NCBI GenBank assembly: GCA_003552075.1
Contig: PUOJ01000174.1
Span: 1-36,397 of the forward strand
Source of the DNA: Bacteroidales bacterium
GTDB lineage: Bacteria > Bacteroidota > Bacteroidia > Bacteroidales > UBA7960
DNA length: 36,397 nucleotides
Direction: 5' to 3'
Shown: piece by piece, positions 1 to 7,809 of the stretch
How positions within the stretch are numbered: position 1 is the stretch's first letter
Layout: every line of letters starts with the position of its first letter
The notes under the pieces: model-generated
What the model saw: only the letters and a program-made list of their open reading frames with translations
Databases searched by the model: none
What the model was told of the DNA's origin: nothing
Made by a program: the position numbers and the translations under genes

Positions 1-252
1 ACGGAAATCGAGAAGGTGGAGTGGCTGGAACCCCATATAGTGGAAGAACAGCAGGAGTCAGCAGAGGAGGGACAAAAAGATGCGCAGCAGAAAGCTTCGA
101 AGGCGGAGCCGCATGAAGATGCAGCTGTGGACAATGAAGATATCACCGTGGGCCGTGACGAGCAATCCACAGAGGATCGTGAGGAGAAGCCTCGTGATGC
201 CGGTGCTCCCGGAGATAAAGAGAAGCAGATCAGGTTGGATCTGGACATCTAG
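1..252 (+). CDS. C-terminal fragment of an unknown acidic protein
   Basis: The reading frame is open from the first base and stops with TAG at 250-252, so at least 83 C-terminal residues of a protein that begins outside the window are seen. The visible part is strongly charged and low in complexity, rich in Glu, Asp, Lys and Gln, with no hydrophobic segment. It ends in IRLDLDI, whose alternating hydrophobic and acidic residues differ from the tail before it. It looks like a disordered C-terminal extension rather than a folded domain, so the family cannot be named. An internal GTG at 16 could act as a start, but the frame is open upstream of it and a longer gene is more likely. It converges on pepT. 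Confidence 0.5.
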   Translation, partial: TEIEKVEWLEPHIVEEQQESAEEGQKDAQQKASKAEPHEDAAVDNEDITVGRDEQSTEDREEKPRDAGAPGDKEKQIRLDLDI

Positions 253-464
253 CCTTGACATGACACTAGCCTGTATTATGCATGTATGCTAGACTTAAAC
301 CCTTAGGCCTTTCGAAGCTTTTATAAACACAGGATCGCAACACAAGACGTGATCTGGATGGGCAAAAACGAATTGGGCCAGGCACGCATGCTTGCTTTCA
401 AACTGATTTATCCTTGCCGGAATTGGCGCTTGTTGAAGTTGACGACCAGCCAACGAAGGGCGCT

Positions 465-1718
465 TTACTTTTTGCTTGCTGCCAGTTTTACAATTTCCAG
501 GATGATTTGGGTAGCTTTCACCATGCTTTCCAGCGGGATGTATTCATAGCTTCCGTGAAAATGGTGTCCGCCGGCAAAAAGGTTGGGGCAGGGGAGTCCC
601 ATGTAAGATAACCTGGCCCCGTCGGTACCGCCCCTGATGGGCCTGATCAGGGGTTCGACACCGATTTTTTCCATGGCCTCCCGGGCCAGATCAATGATAT
701 GCATCTGATCATGGATCCGTGCATACATGTTGTAATACTGGTCTTTCATATCAAGCCTGATGCGTTGCCTGCCATGGCGCTCTTTGAGTTGGTTGACGCT
801 GTGCCTGAGATGGGCCTTCCTGCTTTCGAACCGTTGTTGGTTATGGTCGCGGATGATGTACTCCAGGGATGCCTGCCCTACTGTTCCCTGAAAAGAGGTG
901 AGATGATAAAAGCCCTCGTAGTTTGTGGTATATTCGGGTCGCTCTTCGGCAGGTAACAAATGGTTCAGCTCCATACCCACCAGGCTGGCATTGAGCATCT
1001 TGTCCTTGGCCTCTCCCGGGTGGATGTTTCTCCCTTCTATGTGGATTTTCGCATAGGCCGCATTGAAGTTTTCGTACTGCAACTCACCAAGCTCGCCACC
1101 ATCCATGGTATAGGCAAAATCTGCCCCAAAGCGCTTCACGTCGAAATGGTCTGCCCCCCTGCCAATCTCCTCGTCCGGAGTAAAACCTATCCGGATCTCA
1201 CCGTGCTGTATTTCAGGATGCTCTTGCAGGACATGGAGGGCTGTCATGATCTCTGCGATGCCTGCTTTGTCATCAGCACCCAGCAGGGTGGTGCCATCAG
1301 AGGTGATCAGCGTCTGTCCCTTGTATTTTTTCAGGGAAGGAAAATCGGAAGGTTTCATCACGAAACCTTTCTCCTTGTGCAGAATCAGCTCGCCTCCATC
1401 ATAGTTTTTATGGATCTGCGGGCGTACATCTTGTCCCGCCATGTCAGGACTGGTATCCAGGTGGGCAATGAAACCGATTACCGGAACCCGGGCACTGGTG
1501 TTGGCAGGCAAGCGCCCCATTACGTAGGCATGGTCATCCACCTCAACATCTAGCACTCCAAGTGCTTTTAGCTCATCAGCCAACATGTGGGCGAGGTCAA
1601 ACTGGCCGGGTGTACTGGGGCTTTCCTTGCTGGCTGGGTCACTTTGCGTGTCGACAGCGATGTAACGAAAAAAACGGTCGGTGAGGGCTTGGCGATCAAT
1701 CCGGATGTCTTTGGCCAT
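465..1718 (-). CDS. pepT: Peptidase T (tripeptidase, M20B)
   Basis: Zinc aminopeptidase that removes the N-terminal residue of tripeptides in the cytoplasm. The 417-residue product matches the usual PepT length of about 410. Visible M20 landmarks are IAHLDTSPD (His86, Asp88), LLGADDKAG (bridging Asp149), TPDEEIGRG (Glu183-Glu184), TMDGGELGELQYE (Asp206) and the C-terminal GGHHFHG, which supplies the last zinc ligand. IRGGTDGARLS near the C-terminus is also typical of PepT. The ATG at 1716-1718 is chosen because family similarity begins there; an upstream extension would overlap the probable -7 element at 1735-1742. It is a single gene converging on the partial gene at 1-252. With pepE elsewhere in the window it suggests active use of small peptides. 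Confidence 0.95.
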   Translation of the reverse strand: MAKDIRIDRQALTDRFFRYIAVDTQSDPASKESPSTPGQFDLAHMLADELKALGVLDVEVDDHAYVMGRLPANTSARVPVIGFIAHLDTSPDMAGQDVRPQIHKNYDGGELILHKEKGFVMKPSDFPSLKKYKGQTLITSDGTTLLGADDKAGIAEIMTALHVLQEHPEIQHGEIRIGFTPDEEIGRGADHFDVKRFGADFAYTMDGGELGELQYENFNAAYAKIHIEGRNIHPGEAKDKMLNASLVGMELNHLLPAEERPEYTTNYEGFYHLTSFQGTVGQASLEYIIRDHNQQRFESRKAHLRHSVNQLKERHGRQRIRLDMKDQYYNMYARIHDQMHIIDLAREAMEKIGVEPLIRPIRGGTDGARLSYMGLPCPNLFAGGHHFHGSYEYIPLESMVKATQIILEIVKLAASKK

Positions 1719-1734
1719 GCTGTTTGTTTTTTTG

Positions 1735-1742
1735 CAAAGGTA
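1735..1742 (-). promoter_or_regulatory. Probable -7 promoter element for pepT
   Basis: On the minus strand this reads TACCTTTG, matching the Bacteroidota -7 consensus TAnnTTTG, 16 bases before the pepT ATG. A TTG lies 24 bases further upstream, slightly beyond the usual 17-23 base spacing for the -33 element. Consensus match only. Confidence 0.45.
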
Positions 1743-1917
1743 AGTCTTATTAAATTCCTGATTGCACAATCATTCCAAAGGGGGGGAATATACGGCAGAT
1801 TGGCTGCCATGCTAACAAGCCGCCGGGCAGGATATAAGTAAAGGTTATCCGGATAAGGCTTCAAACATCTGTTTCTATGGGCTGCTCAGATGCTCGTGGA
1901 ACTGATCTGAGGAGAGA

Positions 1918-2736
1918 TCAGCGTTTTTTAAGCATGATTCCGGCCATAAAGCGCCCTGTATGGCCGTTGTCAGCTCGCGAGGAATAGAAGAGGGAGTTGT
2001 TGCACTGGCAGCAAACGCCCGAGTTCTCGATGTTTTCTTCTTTTACCCCGGCATCTTTTAATTGCCGGATGTTGGCAGCCCATTGGTCGAAAATATGCTT
2101 TCCAGGTTTGGAAGATGGTTTTATGACGTCTTTCAGGTTTCCAAGTGCCATTCTGGCTTCCCTGAACACGTCATCACCTACTTCATAGCAGCAGGGGCCA
2201 TTCGACGGACCCAGCGCGGCCAGCATGTTTTCAGCACGGCTGTCGTAATGCTGGACCATTTTTCCCACAACTGCGGTCACGATCTTTCTCAGTGTCCCTT
2301 TCCAGCCCGCATGCAAGGCAGCGATCACCTGGCGCACCGGATCATAAAGCAATATGGGCACACAATCGGCAACCTGGACGCACAGGCAAATGTTTTTCAC
2401 GTTGGTGATCATCCCATCCGTATGAGGCAGGGCAGATTCCAGCTCCATCGCACCGCGGCCCTTGCAGGCTTCATTTACGACAGCTACATTGGCACTGTGA
2501 CACTGGTTGGCAAAAGTGAACCTGGAAAGGTCCGTGCGCAGTTCGTCTGCAAGAATGCGGCGGTTCTTTAACACCCTGAAGTTGTCATCTCCGACGTGGA
2601 AACCGATGTTCAGAGATGAAAAATTGCCGCTGCTGATTCCACCTTCACGCGTGGATACGAAGTGTAAAAGACGATCGAACCCCGAAAGCTGTTCAAACGT
2701 TCCGGCAGTTATGGCTCCATGGTGGTGATAGCGCAT
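1918..2736 (-). CDS. pgeF: PgeF/YfiH family purine nucleoside phosphorylase (LACC1-like)
   Basis: Member of the DUF152/multi-copper polyphenol oxidase (LACC1-like) family. Members have been shown to act as purine nucleoside phosphorylases or adenosine deaminases, and E. coli YfiH/PgeF edits a wrong peptidoglycan precursor. The zinc-binding triad is visible: His80 in NQCHSANV, Cys125 in VADCVPIL and His142 in ALHAGWKG. At 272 residues it is slightly longer than the usual 240-260. The stop codon and last lysines overlap an inverted repeat at 1902-1921. The gene stands alone and is divergent from hemW, so neighbours do not tell which family activity applies. Confidence 0.92.
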   Translation of the reverse strand: MRYHHHGAITAGTFEQLSGFDRLLHFVSTREGGISSGNFSSLNIGFHVGDDNFRVLKNRRILADELRTDLSRFTFANQCHSANVAVVNEACKGRGAMELESALPHTDGMITNVKNICLCVQVADCVPILLYDPVRQVIAALHAGWKGTLRKIVTAVVGKMVQHYDSRAENMLAALGPSNGPCCYEVGDDVFREARMALGNLKDVIKPSSKPGKHIFDQWAANIRQLKDAGVKEENIENSGVCCQCNNSLFYSSRADNGHTGRFMAGIMLKKR

Positions 2737-2759
2737 GGGTGATGCTATTGTTTATCCAT

Positions 2760-2767
2760 CAAATTTA
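2760..2767 (-). promoter_or_regulatory. Probable -7 promoter element for pgeF
   Basis: The minus strand reads TAAATTTG, matching TAnnTTTG, 23 bases before the pgeF ATG. The nearest TTG upstream is 26 bases away, so the -33 part is weak. Confidence 0.4.
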
Positions 2768-2880
2768 AGAAAATTCCGATTATGAATAATCTTCAACCAA
2801 CCCAATCATATCTTTTTTATCTTTGAATACATAATGGAAGGCATGCAAACCCGTACCCGCAGCAGTTGACCTGCGGTGAA

Positions 2881-2910
2881 GCAAGAAGCAGGAAGTAAGA
2901 AGTAAGAATG
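2881..2910 (+). repeat. Short GAAGTAA tandem words
   Basis: Contains GAAGCAG-GAAGTAA-GAAGTAA-GAATG. The same heptad word, in the opposite orientation and in more copies, lies at 33553-33583 at the 3' end of cinA. It appears to be one of several short-word families scattered between genes in this genome. Confidence 0.6.
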
Positions 2911-2913
2911 TAA

Positions 2914-2980
2914 CCGAGGCATTTGTGTGTGCATTTGTGCAACCATTTGTGTTTATTTGTGGATTTTCTAATCGCCTCGG
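2914..2980 (+). repeat. ATTTGTG repeats bounded by a 7-bp inverted repeat, upstream of hemW
   Basis: CCGAGGC at 2914-2920 is the reverse complement of GCCTCGG at 2974-2980. Between the arms ATTTGTG occurs four times, at 2921, 2933, 2945 and 2955, spaced 12, 12 and 10 bases. The block ends about 30 bases before the hemW ATG, so it would lie in the leader or promoter. It could be a protein-binding array, a leader hairpin or only low-complexity drift; the sequence does not decide. Confidence 0.5.
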
Positions 2981-3010
2981 GTAACCTCATACCTCAAACC
3001 TTTTATTCCC

Positions 3011-4147
3011 ATGGCTGGCATCTATATCCACATCCCTTACTGCCGGCAGGCCTGCCACTACTGCAACTTTCACTTTTCGGTGTCGCATCGCAACAGGTTG
3101 GCTTTTCTGGATGCCCTTTTGCTGGAAATATCGATGCAGGCAGATTTTTTCAAGAATATCGGGGAGGGTGGTGAGATCAGCACGGTATATCTGGGAGGGG
3201 GCACACCCTCGGTTCTTGAGAACCATGAACTTTACAGACTTTTTGAGCACCTCGGAAGGGTTTTTTCGATTGCCGGGGCAGAAGAGGTCACCCTGGAAGC
3301 CAACCCCGACGACCTGGATCGCGAAAAGCTGCTTTTTTTGCGAGATACACCTGTCAACAGGCTGAGCATTGGCGTGCAAAGTTTTCATGACGACGACCTC
3401 CGGTATATGAACCGCCTGCACAGTCCGGCACAGGCCGTGGAATCCATTGAACTGGCTCAGCAGTTGGGTTTTGACAGGCTCACTGCGGACCTGATCTATG
3501 GTACGCCCACCATGGATGATCGCCGGTGGCAAGAAAACCTGAGTCGGATTGTCAACATGGGTATCCCGCACATATCAGCATATGCACTGACGGTTGAGGA
3601 GAAGACCGTATTGCATTATCTGATTAAAAAAGGCCGCATTGAAGATGTCTCCGAGGAACAAAGCGCCAGGCAGTTTGAGCTGATGTGTACGCAACTTTCT
3701 TCTGTCGGCTATGCCCATTATGAGGTTTCTAACTTTGGACGCCCCGGGCACTATGGGTTACATAACCTGTCTTACTGGACCGGCAGGCCATACCTCGGGC
3801 TGGGACCTTCTGCACATAGCTTTACGGGTAGGCGGCGCTTATGGAATCCGCCCAATACTGCCCTGTATGTGCAATCGATGCAGGAGGGCAACATGCCGGC
3901 TTCGGGCGAAACCCTCTCCAATGAGCAAGGCTGCAACGAATATGTGATGACTTCCCTGCGCACAATGTGGGGCTGTGACCTTGGCCGCATCCGCGATCGA
4001 TATGGTGAAGACCTGGCCCGGCAGGTGGAGAATAATGCGGCACGGCATCTGCAGCAGGGGATGCTTCATCGATCAGGCAACCATTTGCTGGTGACCCATC
4101 AAGGTAAGTTTTTTACCGATGGCATTGCTGCTGCGCTTTTTGTGTGA
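3011..4147 (+). CDS. hemW: HemW-type radical SAM heme chaperone
   Basis: HemW proteins are coproporphyrinogen III oxidase-like radical SAM enzymes that bind heme and are thought to deliver it to apoproteins; many are annotated as oxygen-independent CPO. The N-terminus IYIHIPYCRQACHYC carries the CxxxCxxC iron-sulfur motif at Cys11, Cys15 and Cys18. GGGTPS follows as the SAM-binding glycine motif, and LHNLSYW carries the HNxxYW heme-binding signature typical of HemW. The 378-residue length fits the family. True HemN usually carries CxxxCxxCxC and is longer, so HemW is preferred. The ATG at 3011 starts directly at the conserved N-terminus. The gene stands alone, with the ATTTGTG repeat block in its upstream region. 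Confidence 0.92.
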   Translation: MAGIYIHIPYCRQACHYCNFHFSVSHRNRLAFLDALLLEISMQADFFKNIGEGGEISTVYLGGGTPSVLENHELYRLFEHLGRVFSIAGAEEVTLEANPDDLDREKLLFLRDTPVNRLSIGVQSFHDDDLRYMNRLHSPAQAVESIELAQQLGFDRLTADLIYGTPTMDDRRWQENLSRIVNMGIPHISAYALTVEEKTVLHYLIKKGRIEDVSEEQSARQFELMCTQLSSVGYAHYEVSNFGRPGHYGLHNLSYWTGRPYLGLGPSAHSFTGRRRLWNPPNTALYVQSMQEGNMPASGETLSNEQGCNEYVMTSLRTMWGCDLGRIRDRYGEDLARQVENNAARHLQQGMLHRSGNHLLVTHQGKFFTDGIAAALFV

Positions 4148-4151
4148 ATGG

Positions 4152-4184
4152 AAAGGACGAAAGGACAAAAAGTCGGGGTACGCG
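4152..4184 (+). repeat. GGAC(G)AAA short repeat between hemW and xerD
   Basis: Reads GGACGAAA-GGACAAAA and continues into AAAAGTCGGGGTACGCG. The same combination, ending in AAAAGTCCGGGTATGCG, is found at 33478-33542 downstream of cinA, so this is a dispersed intergenic family rather than chance simple sequence. It sits between two convergent genes. Confidence 0.6.
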
Positions 4185-4245
4185 GTGAACCTGGAGTGGT
4201 TGGGTGGTCTTTGTGCGGCAGAGATGTGAGGCTGGAAGTTTGACT

Positions 4246-5148
4246 CTACTTTGCCCTGGGGTGATAGGAAAGCAGGTTTTCCCGCAAATATTCCCTGCTC
4301 AGGTGCGTGTATATCTCGGTGGTGGTGATGGACTCGTGTCCCAGCATGTCCTGCACGGCCCTCAGGTCTGCGCCCCCTTCCACAAGATGTGTGGCAAAAC
4401 TGTGCCGCAGCGTATGCGGACTCACTTTTTTTTGTATCCCGGCAGTTTTACATGACTCCCTGATGATGTAAAATACCATCACCCTCGACAGGGCTTTCCC
4501 CCGGCGATTTAGAAAAAGGTGATCCTCAAACCCCGGTGCCACCGGGATCTGATTTCTATTGTTACGTTGGTAGATTAACATATGCCTCAGCGCCTCCCTT
4601 CCTATGGGCACGATGCGTTGTTTATTTCCCTTGCCGCTGACCCTGATGAATTCGTCTTTTTCAAAAATATCGGATATTTTCAGGTGAAGCAGCTCGGACA
4701 CCCTTAGGCCGCAACCGTATAGTGTTTCCAGGATGGCCCTGTTGCGCTGCCCTTGTGGCTGACTTAAATTAACGGCTGCGAGCATCCGGTCTACCTCATC
4801 AATGGTAAGCACCTCAGGAAGTTTCCGTCCTGTGCGTGGCAGGTCGAGTGCTGCACTTGGGTCGTGGTCAATGGCGCTTTCAATCAGCAGATAATTATAA
4901 AATGCGCGGATGCCGGAAATAATCCTGGCCTGTGTGCGCTCGCCTATGCCCATGCGGTGGATCCAATGCAGGAAGTCGTGCAGTTCTGCCCGGCTTAAGG
5001 CCAAAAGCGACTTTTGGTCGCCCCGTTGATTGAGATATTCAACCAGCTTTTCCACATCATGCAGGTAGGCGGAAATGGAGTTTTCCGACAAGGAGCGCTC
5101 CAGTCGCAGGTACATTTCAAAGCCACGGATCCAGCTGACACGGCTCAT
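4246..5148 (-). CDS. xerD: Tyrosine recombinase XerD
   Basis: Site-specific recombinase that resolves chromosome dimers at dif together with XerC at cell division. The 300 residues comprise an N-terminal SAM-like core-binding domain (about 1-95) and a C-terminal catalytic domain. All catalytic residues are visible: Arg149 (GCGLRVSEL), Lys173 (SGKGNKQR), His245 and Arg248 (HTLRHSFATHL), His271 (MLGHESI) and the nucleophile Tyr280 (EIYTH). The length and LGHESITTTEIYTH fit the housekeeping XerC/XerD group rather than a phage or ICE integrase, and no att-like duplication or cargo lies beside it. XerC versus XerD cannot be fully decided from motifs; XerD is the better fit. It stands alone and converges on hemW. 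Confidence 0.9.
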   Translation of the reverse strand: MSRVSWIRGFEMYLRLERSLSENSISAYLHDVEKLVEYLNQRGDQKSLLALSRAELHDFLHWIHRMGIGERTQARIISGIRAFYNYLLIESAIDHDPSAALDLPRTGRKLPEVLTIDEVDRMLAAVNLSQPQGQRNRAILETLYGCGLRVSELLHLKISDIFEKDEFIRVSGKGNKQRIVPIGREALRHMLIYQRNNRNQIPVAPGFEDHLFLNRRGKALSRVMVFYIIRESCKTAGIQKKVSPHTLRHSFATHLVEGGADLRAVQDMLGHESITTTEIYTHLSREYLRENLLSYHPRAK

Positions 5149-5200
5149 GTGCAGGTATTATGGGATAGCTGCCATTAAGCAGGCGGTTATTTTTATCTTA

Positions 5201-5208
5201 CAAAGTTA
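5201..5208 (-). promoter_or_regulatory. Probable -7 promoter element for xerD
   Basis: The minus strand reads TAACTTTG, a match to TAnnTTTG, about 52 bases upstream of the xerD ATG. No good -33 TTG is seen. Confidence 0.4.
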
Positions 5209-5514
5209 ATAAGATATATGCGGAAACGCGTCTTGCCAGATAAATCGATACCCTGTGGTCCCGGCAACTTTTTGCCCATTATTTTGCAGATGAAGTGGGC
5301 ACTTGCGAACTCGGCGAAGAAAATGCCTCATTACAGGATTTAAGACACACAGGAAGATGATCATTGCCCGTGGGTATTTAGCTCTGCGAACCTCAGTAAA
5401 ACCATCAGCAAACCTCAGCGAGAAAATTAAACTACAAAACATTGACTGCTTGAATTTTGCAAAATTATGAACACATGATCACGTGCCTTTTAACCATTGA
5501 TGCAACAAAATCAC
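5209..5514. other. Intergenic stretch between divergent xerD and the Yip1-like gene
   Basis: This stretch contains no convincing gene. It holds a short segment resembling the tail of the 120-bp dispersed repeat (5288-5330), and two AACCTCAG words about 23 bases apart at roughly 5389-5420 in an otherwise low-complexity context. The rest is AT-rich near the Yip1-like promoter. An open frame of 78 codons across it has no recognisable features and is partly repeat. Confidence 0.5.
5288..5330 (-). repeat. Probable decayed copy of the 120-bp dispersed element
   Basis: On the minus strand this reads CTTCGCCGAGTTCGCAAGTGC followed by CACTTCATCTG. It aligns with CTTCGCCGAGCTCGCAAAGTGCTCGGTTCATCTG of the copies at 19575-19686 and 35107-35347. 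Only the tail half is recognisable and both inverted arms are damaged, so this is an inference from a core of about 35-40 bases. Confidence 0.4.
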
Positions 5515-5522
5515 TAATTTTG
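5515..5522 (+). promoter_or_regulatory. Probable -7 promoter element for the Yip1-like gene
   Basis: Reads TAATTTTG, matching TAnnTTTG, 42 bases upstream of the ATG at 5565. A TTG 15 bases upstream is closer than the normal -33 spacing. Confidence 0.35.
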
Positions 5523-5564
5523 GGGCGTCCTTGCCATTGGCCGGACATCATCAGATCAACCCCT

Positions 5565-6161
5565 ATGAAAAAAAGCAAGAATTTTCAGATCATTCGCGAT
5601 TTGCTTATCCGTCCGGAGGCATTTTACAAGGAGTTTGTCAGTGACTTACCCCAGGTTCGGTCATTTTTCTTTGCTTACGGGCTTCCCTTGATGGTCCTTG
5701 GCGCGGCAGGCCGGATGACGCGTGAGCTGATGAGGCACATCAGCCGGGATGTGGAGGTGTATGGGGATCAGCTGGCCGGCATATTTATCGTGAGCCTCAT
5801 TGGCTATGTATTATCCGTGTGGCTGGGCGGACTGATAATCAGCAGGCTTGCAAAGTCATTCGGCAGCCGGATGGATGCAGACCGTGCGATATTGCTTTGC
5901 ATGACGGCCTATACGCCTTATATGATCGCGCAACCACTTGCTGCCATTGGCACCGGGATGGATCCGCTGGCCCTCATCGGGCTGATGTATGCCGTATTTA
6001 TTCTTGGCAAAGGCCTGGGGCCCATGCTGGACACGCCGAACAAACATACCGTTGGTTTTGCGCTGATCGGCTTTTTTGTGCTTTTTGGCATTGCGCACGT
6101 CAGTTATTTGCTGCTTGCGGGACTGTTCATTGCCGGCCTCGCACCCAGTCCGGGGCCGTGA
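5565..6161 (+). CDS. Yip1-like integral membrane protein
   Basis: A 198-residue polytopic membrane protein. After a short cytoplasmic start containing LLIRPEAFYKEF, about five hydrophobic segments follow, roughly at residues 40-55, 75-100, 115-135, 140-155 and 165-190. The layout and the conserved TAYTPYMIAQPLAAI stretch resemble bacterial Yip1-domain proteins, which have no clear biochemical role. The ATG at 5565 is preferred because upstream sequence in this frame (possible start at 5457) is not protein-like and runs through the probable promoter. The M23 peptidase gene follows on the same strand 94 bases later, so co-transcription is possible. The family call rests on topology and a few motifs. 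Confidence 0.7.
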   Translation: MKKSKNFQIIRDLLIRPEAFYKEFVSDLPQVRSFFFAYGLPLMVLGAAGRMTRELMRHISRDVEVYGDQLAGIFIVSLIGYVLSVWLGGLIISRLAKSFGSRMDADRAILLCMTAYTPYMIAQPLAAIGTGMDPLALIGLMYAVFILGKGLGPMLDTPNKHTVGFALIGFFVLFGIAHVSYLLLAGLFIAGLAPSPGP

Positions 6162-6255
6162 TCTGCTTTCTTTTGCACACGAAGACATTTTATTTTGCAA
6201 CAATCAGGATGGCAGGTTCGGCTGTAGGGAACCTGCCCCACAACCAAAAACATGG

Positions 6256-7548
6256 ATGATGACAGCCATAAATACACGTTTTCTGTTGCTGGGCGTCAGC
6301 GTTGCACTCTTTTTGATCGTGGCAGCCTGGTTCAGGTTTTCCGGTGGCGGTGTTCAGGACAAGTCGCATGCCCGCGACAAGAAAGAAAGCCTTGCAGAGG
6401 CGCAACAGGAGCCTGAGAGGGATATCTTTGGCCTGCCAGTGGATGGATACCTGCCTGTAAAGGCAAGGGTGGGCCGTGGTGCCACCCTGTCGCACATCTT
6501 TGGCAATCTTGGCTTCAGTCCCCGGCAGATTCACGACATCTCCAACAGGATGGCGCCTGTTTTCCGCCCCTCCCGCATCCGCCAGGGCAATGCGTATCAT
6601 ACCTATACCAGGGGCGACAGTGCGCAGGTGCTGGACTACCTGGTCTATGAGATCAATGACGTGGATTATTTGTTGTTTGACTTTACCGACTCTTTGCATG
6701 TGGAACGTGGGTCGCGTCCGGTGACCACAGCCAGCGCTGAAGCCGGCGGGGTGATACGGACTTCATTATGGAATACTGTGGTCAACAATAACATCCATCC
6801 GGAGCTGGTGCTGCACATGTCCCGTGTGCTTGCCTGGTCAGTCGACTTTCATCGTGTCAGAGAAGGAGATAGTTTCCAGGTTTTGTATACAGAAGAGTAT
6901 ATTGGCGATCAAAGGCACGGTGTTGCCCAGGTGGATGCGGTGCGTTTTGTTCATCGGGGCAGGGAGATAGAGGCTTTTCGCTTTGAATCCGATACACTGA
7001 CAGGATATTATGACCGCGAAGGCAACAATGTGCGAAAGGCGTTTTTGCGGGCGCCACTGGAATTTGGACGCATTACCAGCCGTTATTCCCATAGCCGGCT
7101 GCATCCCATTCATGGAGATCGCAGGCCACATCTGGGCACCGATTACGCAGCACCCCACGGCACACCTATCCTGGCAGTGGGTGACGGCGTGGTCACAAGA
7201 GCCTCATACACAAGTGGAAACGGCAACTATGTGCGCATCCGCCATACATCAGTCTATGAAACGCAATACCTGCACATGTCGCGTTTTGCCACGGGCATTC
7301 AGCCAGGTGCCAGGGTCGAACAAGGTGATGTCATTGGATATGTGGGGAGCACCGGCCTTGCGACCGGACCACATGTATGCTTCCGGTTCTGGAAAAACGG
7401 TCAGCAGGTGGATCACCTGCGCCTGGAGTTCCCCAGCGGTGACCCCTTGCCGGAAGGTTACATGGATGATTTCAGGAAAAAGGCGAAGCACCTGAGTCGC
7501 AAGCTGGATGACATACCGGCAGGTGATGACCTGTTTGCCGGCGAGTAA
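6256..7548 (+). CDS. Membrane-anchored M23 peptidase (MepM/YebA-like) with altered HxH motif
   Basis: Predicted cell-wall endopeptidase of 430 residues. One N-terminal hydrophobic segment (about residues 8-25) anchors it, followed by an OapA/LysM-like region (about 65-250) and a C-terminal M23 domain (about 270-405) beginning FGRITSRYSHSRLHPIHG, as in MepM-type enzymes that cut peptidoglycan cross-links. Zinc residues His292 and Asp296 (HLGTD) and the active-site His340 (YLHMS) are present. The usual final HxH is His373-Val-Cys375 (GPHVCFRF), so the third zinc ligand would be Cys or the enzyme is impaired. The ATG pair at 6256 and 6259 starts at the charged pre-membrane segment; longer in-frame starts read into the gap. 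A convergent neighbour gives no context. Confidence 0.88.
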   Translation: MMTAINTRFLLLGVSVALFLIVAAWFRFSGGGVQDKSHARDKKESLAEAQQEPERDIFGLPVDGYLPVKARVGRGATLSHIFGNLGFSPRQIHDISNRMAPVFRPSRIRQGNAYHTYTRGDSAQVLDYLVYEINDVDYLLFDFTDSLHVERGSRPVTTASAEAGGVIRTSLWNTVVNNNIHPELVLHMSRVLAWSVDFHRVREGDSFQVLYTEEYIGDQRHGVAQVDAVRFVHRGREIEAFRFESDTLTGYYDREGNNVRKAFLRAPLEFGRITSRYSHSRLHPIHGDRRPHLGTDYAAPHGTPILAVGDGVVTRASYTSGNGNYVRIRHTSVYETQYLHMSRFATGIQPGARVEQGDVIGYVGSTGLATGPHVCFRFWKNGQQVDHLRLEFPSGDPLPEGYMDDFRKKAKHLSRKLDDIPAGDDLFAGE

Positions 7549-7809
7549 GTATTTTTTGGAGGACTTCATATACAACCAAGCGCCGCAAAGCACAGTGCCT
7601 GGATAAATCAGGTATCCTCCCGTGCTCCCAGGTGCTATAACCCCCTCTGACAGGCAACGGGCTCAGGTTTTCGCAGGTATAATACATTGATTTCCATAAG
7701 AACAAAGCCCCTGGATGTCAAGGAAACGCCCCCCTGGTTTTGCAGATAAAAGCCCCTTTCTCCGAATGGCTTAAGGTACAGCCAAGAGAGACATCAATGT
7801 ACTTCCCCA
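7549..7809. other. Gap between convergent M23 peptidase and yciO genes
   Basis: No gene is seen. CAGGT words recur (near 7619, 7640, 7665 and 7672), and three AAA(A/C)GCCCC tracts lie between about 7708 and 7758. CCTG and CAGG around a 7-base loop near 7600-7616 make a weak hairpin, but there is no U-tract, so I do not call a terminator. Confidence 0.35.

Noticed and set aside
960-1553. 197-codon plus-strand open frame
   Set aside because: Lies antisense within pepT, whose full catalytic motif set is intact; no family resemblance in the plus-strand translation.
4246-5148. xerD as the integrase of a mobile island
   Set aside because: The protein fits housekeeping XerC/D, neighbours are core genes, and no att-like direct repeats or cargo genes are seen.
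5206-5442. 78-codon minus-strand gene upstream of xerD
   Set aside because: Overlaps the probable xerD promoter and the decayed repeat; no motif, signal or membrane segment supports a protein.
7600-7616. Terminator after the M23 peptidase gene
   Set aside because: The 4-bp CCTG/CAGG stem is too weak and is not followed by a T-tract.
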